Shown piece after piece: positions 62,216 to 64,000 of a DNA stretch of 64,000 bases. Within the stretch, counting starts at the first letter, position 1. The number at the start of each line of letters is the position of its first letter. Source of the DNA: Rhynchopus euleeides. Its lineage: Eukaryota > Euglenozoa > Diplonemea > Diplonemida > Diplonemidae. The notes below the pieces were generated by a model that was not told where the DNA came from, made no database searches, and saw only the letters and a list, made by a program, of their open reading frames with translations. The position numbers and the translations under genes were made by a program. The stretch is from contig OY723324.1 in assembly GCA_963210315.1 (NCBI GenBank), positions 558,001-622,000 of the forward strand, in the 5' to 3' direction.

Positions 62216-64000
62216 TTACGGGTGCGCGGATCTCATGTGCTCGTCGCGCTTTACAGTGGTTTTAAAGAGCTCGAAACAAACACAGCAACGCTTTTGTGTC
62301 AGCACGCGCGAATGGTGACTGAGGTAGTGCTGGCTCAGTCCCTTCGATTTTGCCCGTTTGCCGCACTCCTGGCATGTGACAGTGCAGGTCTGACACGGCG
62401 CGTTGTTTTGTGGCCGATGTGCAGCATCATAATGCGCAAACAGTGCTTCTCTCGTGTGGACAACTTTGGAGCACACAATGCAGATATGCTGCTGCACAGG
62501 CACTGTACCGGATGGTGTTGGTTCTGGCACTTCTGGCACATCCTCGCTGTTGCCCCAGGATTTGGACTTGCAGATGCATGCGAGCAGCGTTGCCTTTGGA
62601 GTGGTGTTTTCCGGGTCGCCCAGAAATTGTTGGCCCCATCGCCCCCTTTTTGTGACGTGAGATCCAAGGCTGAGGGACTCGAGTCTCCGCTGCAGTGCTG
62701 CCGTTGCTCCCTTCCAACAAGCGTTCCTCGCAGTGACACAGCAGCAAAGCTTTATCGCGCCGAACTTCAGGAGGGTCGGGGTGCTCGGTTGGTCCAGCAG
62801 GCCGCACCCCTTGCCTTTGGTCCTCTGCATTTCGAAGAGCAGCAGGTCCCGTTCGGCGGTCTGCTGCGATGTCACCCTCAGGGCATGGCGTTTGGGGACG
62901 CCATTCCCCCTCTCCAGTTCCTCGTCACTCAGGGCGAGGGGGTGTGCATCTTCTGGATCAAACCAGTGGCTCATCGAATGGATATATGTAACACCACGCC
63001 CCTCGGATGTTCTCCCAGGTGACACCCACTCCAGGACAAACACAAGGATGTGCATTGCGATGAGCGAGAAGATGAACTCTTTCGCGCACTTTCCCTCCTG
63101 GTGGTACTTGATGGGGATGTCGTTGTAGCGGAAATGCACAAGCATTTCCATTGCAATACAGAGTAGATGCTGCACCCCCTTCGTCTTGGTAATGGTGAGT
63201 AAGCGACTCAGAACATCTCTGGCCTGGTTTCCCGTCATGTTGGAACACGTTGAGCTGCCAAGGACAGCCTTCTGCACGGCAGGTCCATCAGGCAAGATCT
63301 CTGCGAGTATTGCGATGAACCCGTTTATGTCGTGCAGGGGGGGTGACCCCTGCGTACAGGCTCTCAAACCCAGCTTCATGAAGTTCCTGGATGCTAGCCC
63401 TGTGGCAGGCGTGGAGCTGTTTCAACCAGTCATTTCGTGGTGTGGTACAAAACGCGCTCCTGTGCGAAGATGACCCCATCTTACTAAATGCCGACCACAG
63501 CTCAAGATGGTCCCCTGCTACCCTAAGCAGGCGAGCCGAAACATCACGTTCGCCTTTTCGAAAACCCCTCTCTGCACTCTTGCGATTTGCTTCAGGAAGT
63601 TGAACGTGAACCACGTTCTGTACTCATCCTTCTGCTTATCGGCAACTGTCACCAACCGTGTTGCGAAGGCACCGTCGAAAATGCCTACGGCCAGCCTGCT
63701 CTGCTGGGTCTTCTGTGCCTGTTTCTTCTCCGCCTCGTACAGCTTCACCATAGCTGCAGTGCCGCGGGGCAGGCGTCGGCCATCTCCTTGAGCCCTGTCG
63801 GGTGGTCCTTCCCGTTGCTCTTCCGGAGGCCCAACCCGACAAACTCGATGTCTGACCCGCTATTGACACGGGCAGCGTACATCGTGCGACCATCCTTCGC
63901 GGTCGACTTGCTGATCACCCCACCCCCCACCTTCTCATACTTTTTGTACAGGGCAAGACTGATGATGGGATCAGTCGACTTGATGGTAGTATCCGTCAGC
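62216..64000 (-). pseudogene. Frameshifted C2H2 zinc-finger protein, 5' end beyond window
   Basis: Read on the minus strand, protein-like sequence enters from the right edge (LYKKYEKVGGGVISKSTAKD). It continues in a second phase from about 63738 (VKLYEAEKKQAQKTQQ) and in a third phase from about 63530 (GDHLELWSAFSKMGS). A clean 387-residue frame from about 63379 to 62216 then follows. That last part ends in three zinc fingers (CIVCSKVVHTREALFAHYDA, CQECGKRAKSKGLSQHYLSH and CCVCFELFKTTVKRDEHMRS). The phase changes are single-base, and one falls in a 7-base G/C homopolymer (63337-63343), so sequencing error is as likely as decay. I do not recognise the N-terminal region. A transposon-encoded protein is possible given the neighbourhood, but this is not shown. 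Confidence 0.55.

Overview
The window looks like nuclear DNA of a protist. It is GC-rich and full of long G and C runs, and about half of it is repeats. Two features point toward Euglenozoa, with a diplonemid as my best guess (moderate to low confidence, inference only). First, the adenylate cyclase has catalytic motifs of the trypanosomatid receptor-cyclase style. Second, long pyrimidine tracts ending in AG precede genes, as expected of trans-splice acceptors. Conventional GT-AG introns are also present: two can be placed exactly in the WDR24-like gene. I saw no rRNA, tRNA or CRISPR array.

Six protein genes are well supported. At 1577-7807 is a 2,076-residue protein with an RIIa/Dpy-30-type docking domain, a coiled coil and a long chain of helical blocks that look globin-like. 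At 15162-19257 is a three-exon WDR24-like (GATOR2) gene. At 31284-36515 is a large multi-domain receptor adenylate cyclase. At 38732-41818 is a PA14 plus concanavalin-like-repeat gene broken by one in-frame TAG. At 44147-44788 is a sigma-class glutathione S-transferase. At 47442-52046 is an intact paralogue of the 38732 gene with an added C-terminal WD40-like region. All six lie on the plus strand with large gaps between them.

The rest is dominated by mobile DNA, much of it nested and datable from target-site duplications. A hAT element (10742-14819, perfect 8-bp duplication) carries an uninterrupted transposase frame on the minus strand and has been hit by two smaller elements. A pogo-like element (55487-58468) has its transposase split by a 474-bp element whose removal restores the frame. 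Four copies of a 330-bp element with CCGTATACG ends, two copies of a long AT-rich palindrome with CACGGTGG ends, and several larger foldback elements all have 2-bp (nearly always TA) duplications. A poly(A)-tailed SINE-like family has two copies with 11-bp duplications and one old copy. Relics include a hAT C-terminal fragment (about 58925-59266) and a frameshifted zinc-finger gene running off the right edge.

The genes do not form an operon-like unit. Loose themes are cAMP or docking-domain biology (RIIa-type protein, adenylate cyclase), nutrient signalling (WDR24/GATOR2), and secreted carbohydrate-binding-type proteins (the PA14 pair).
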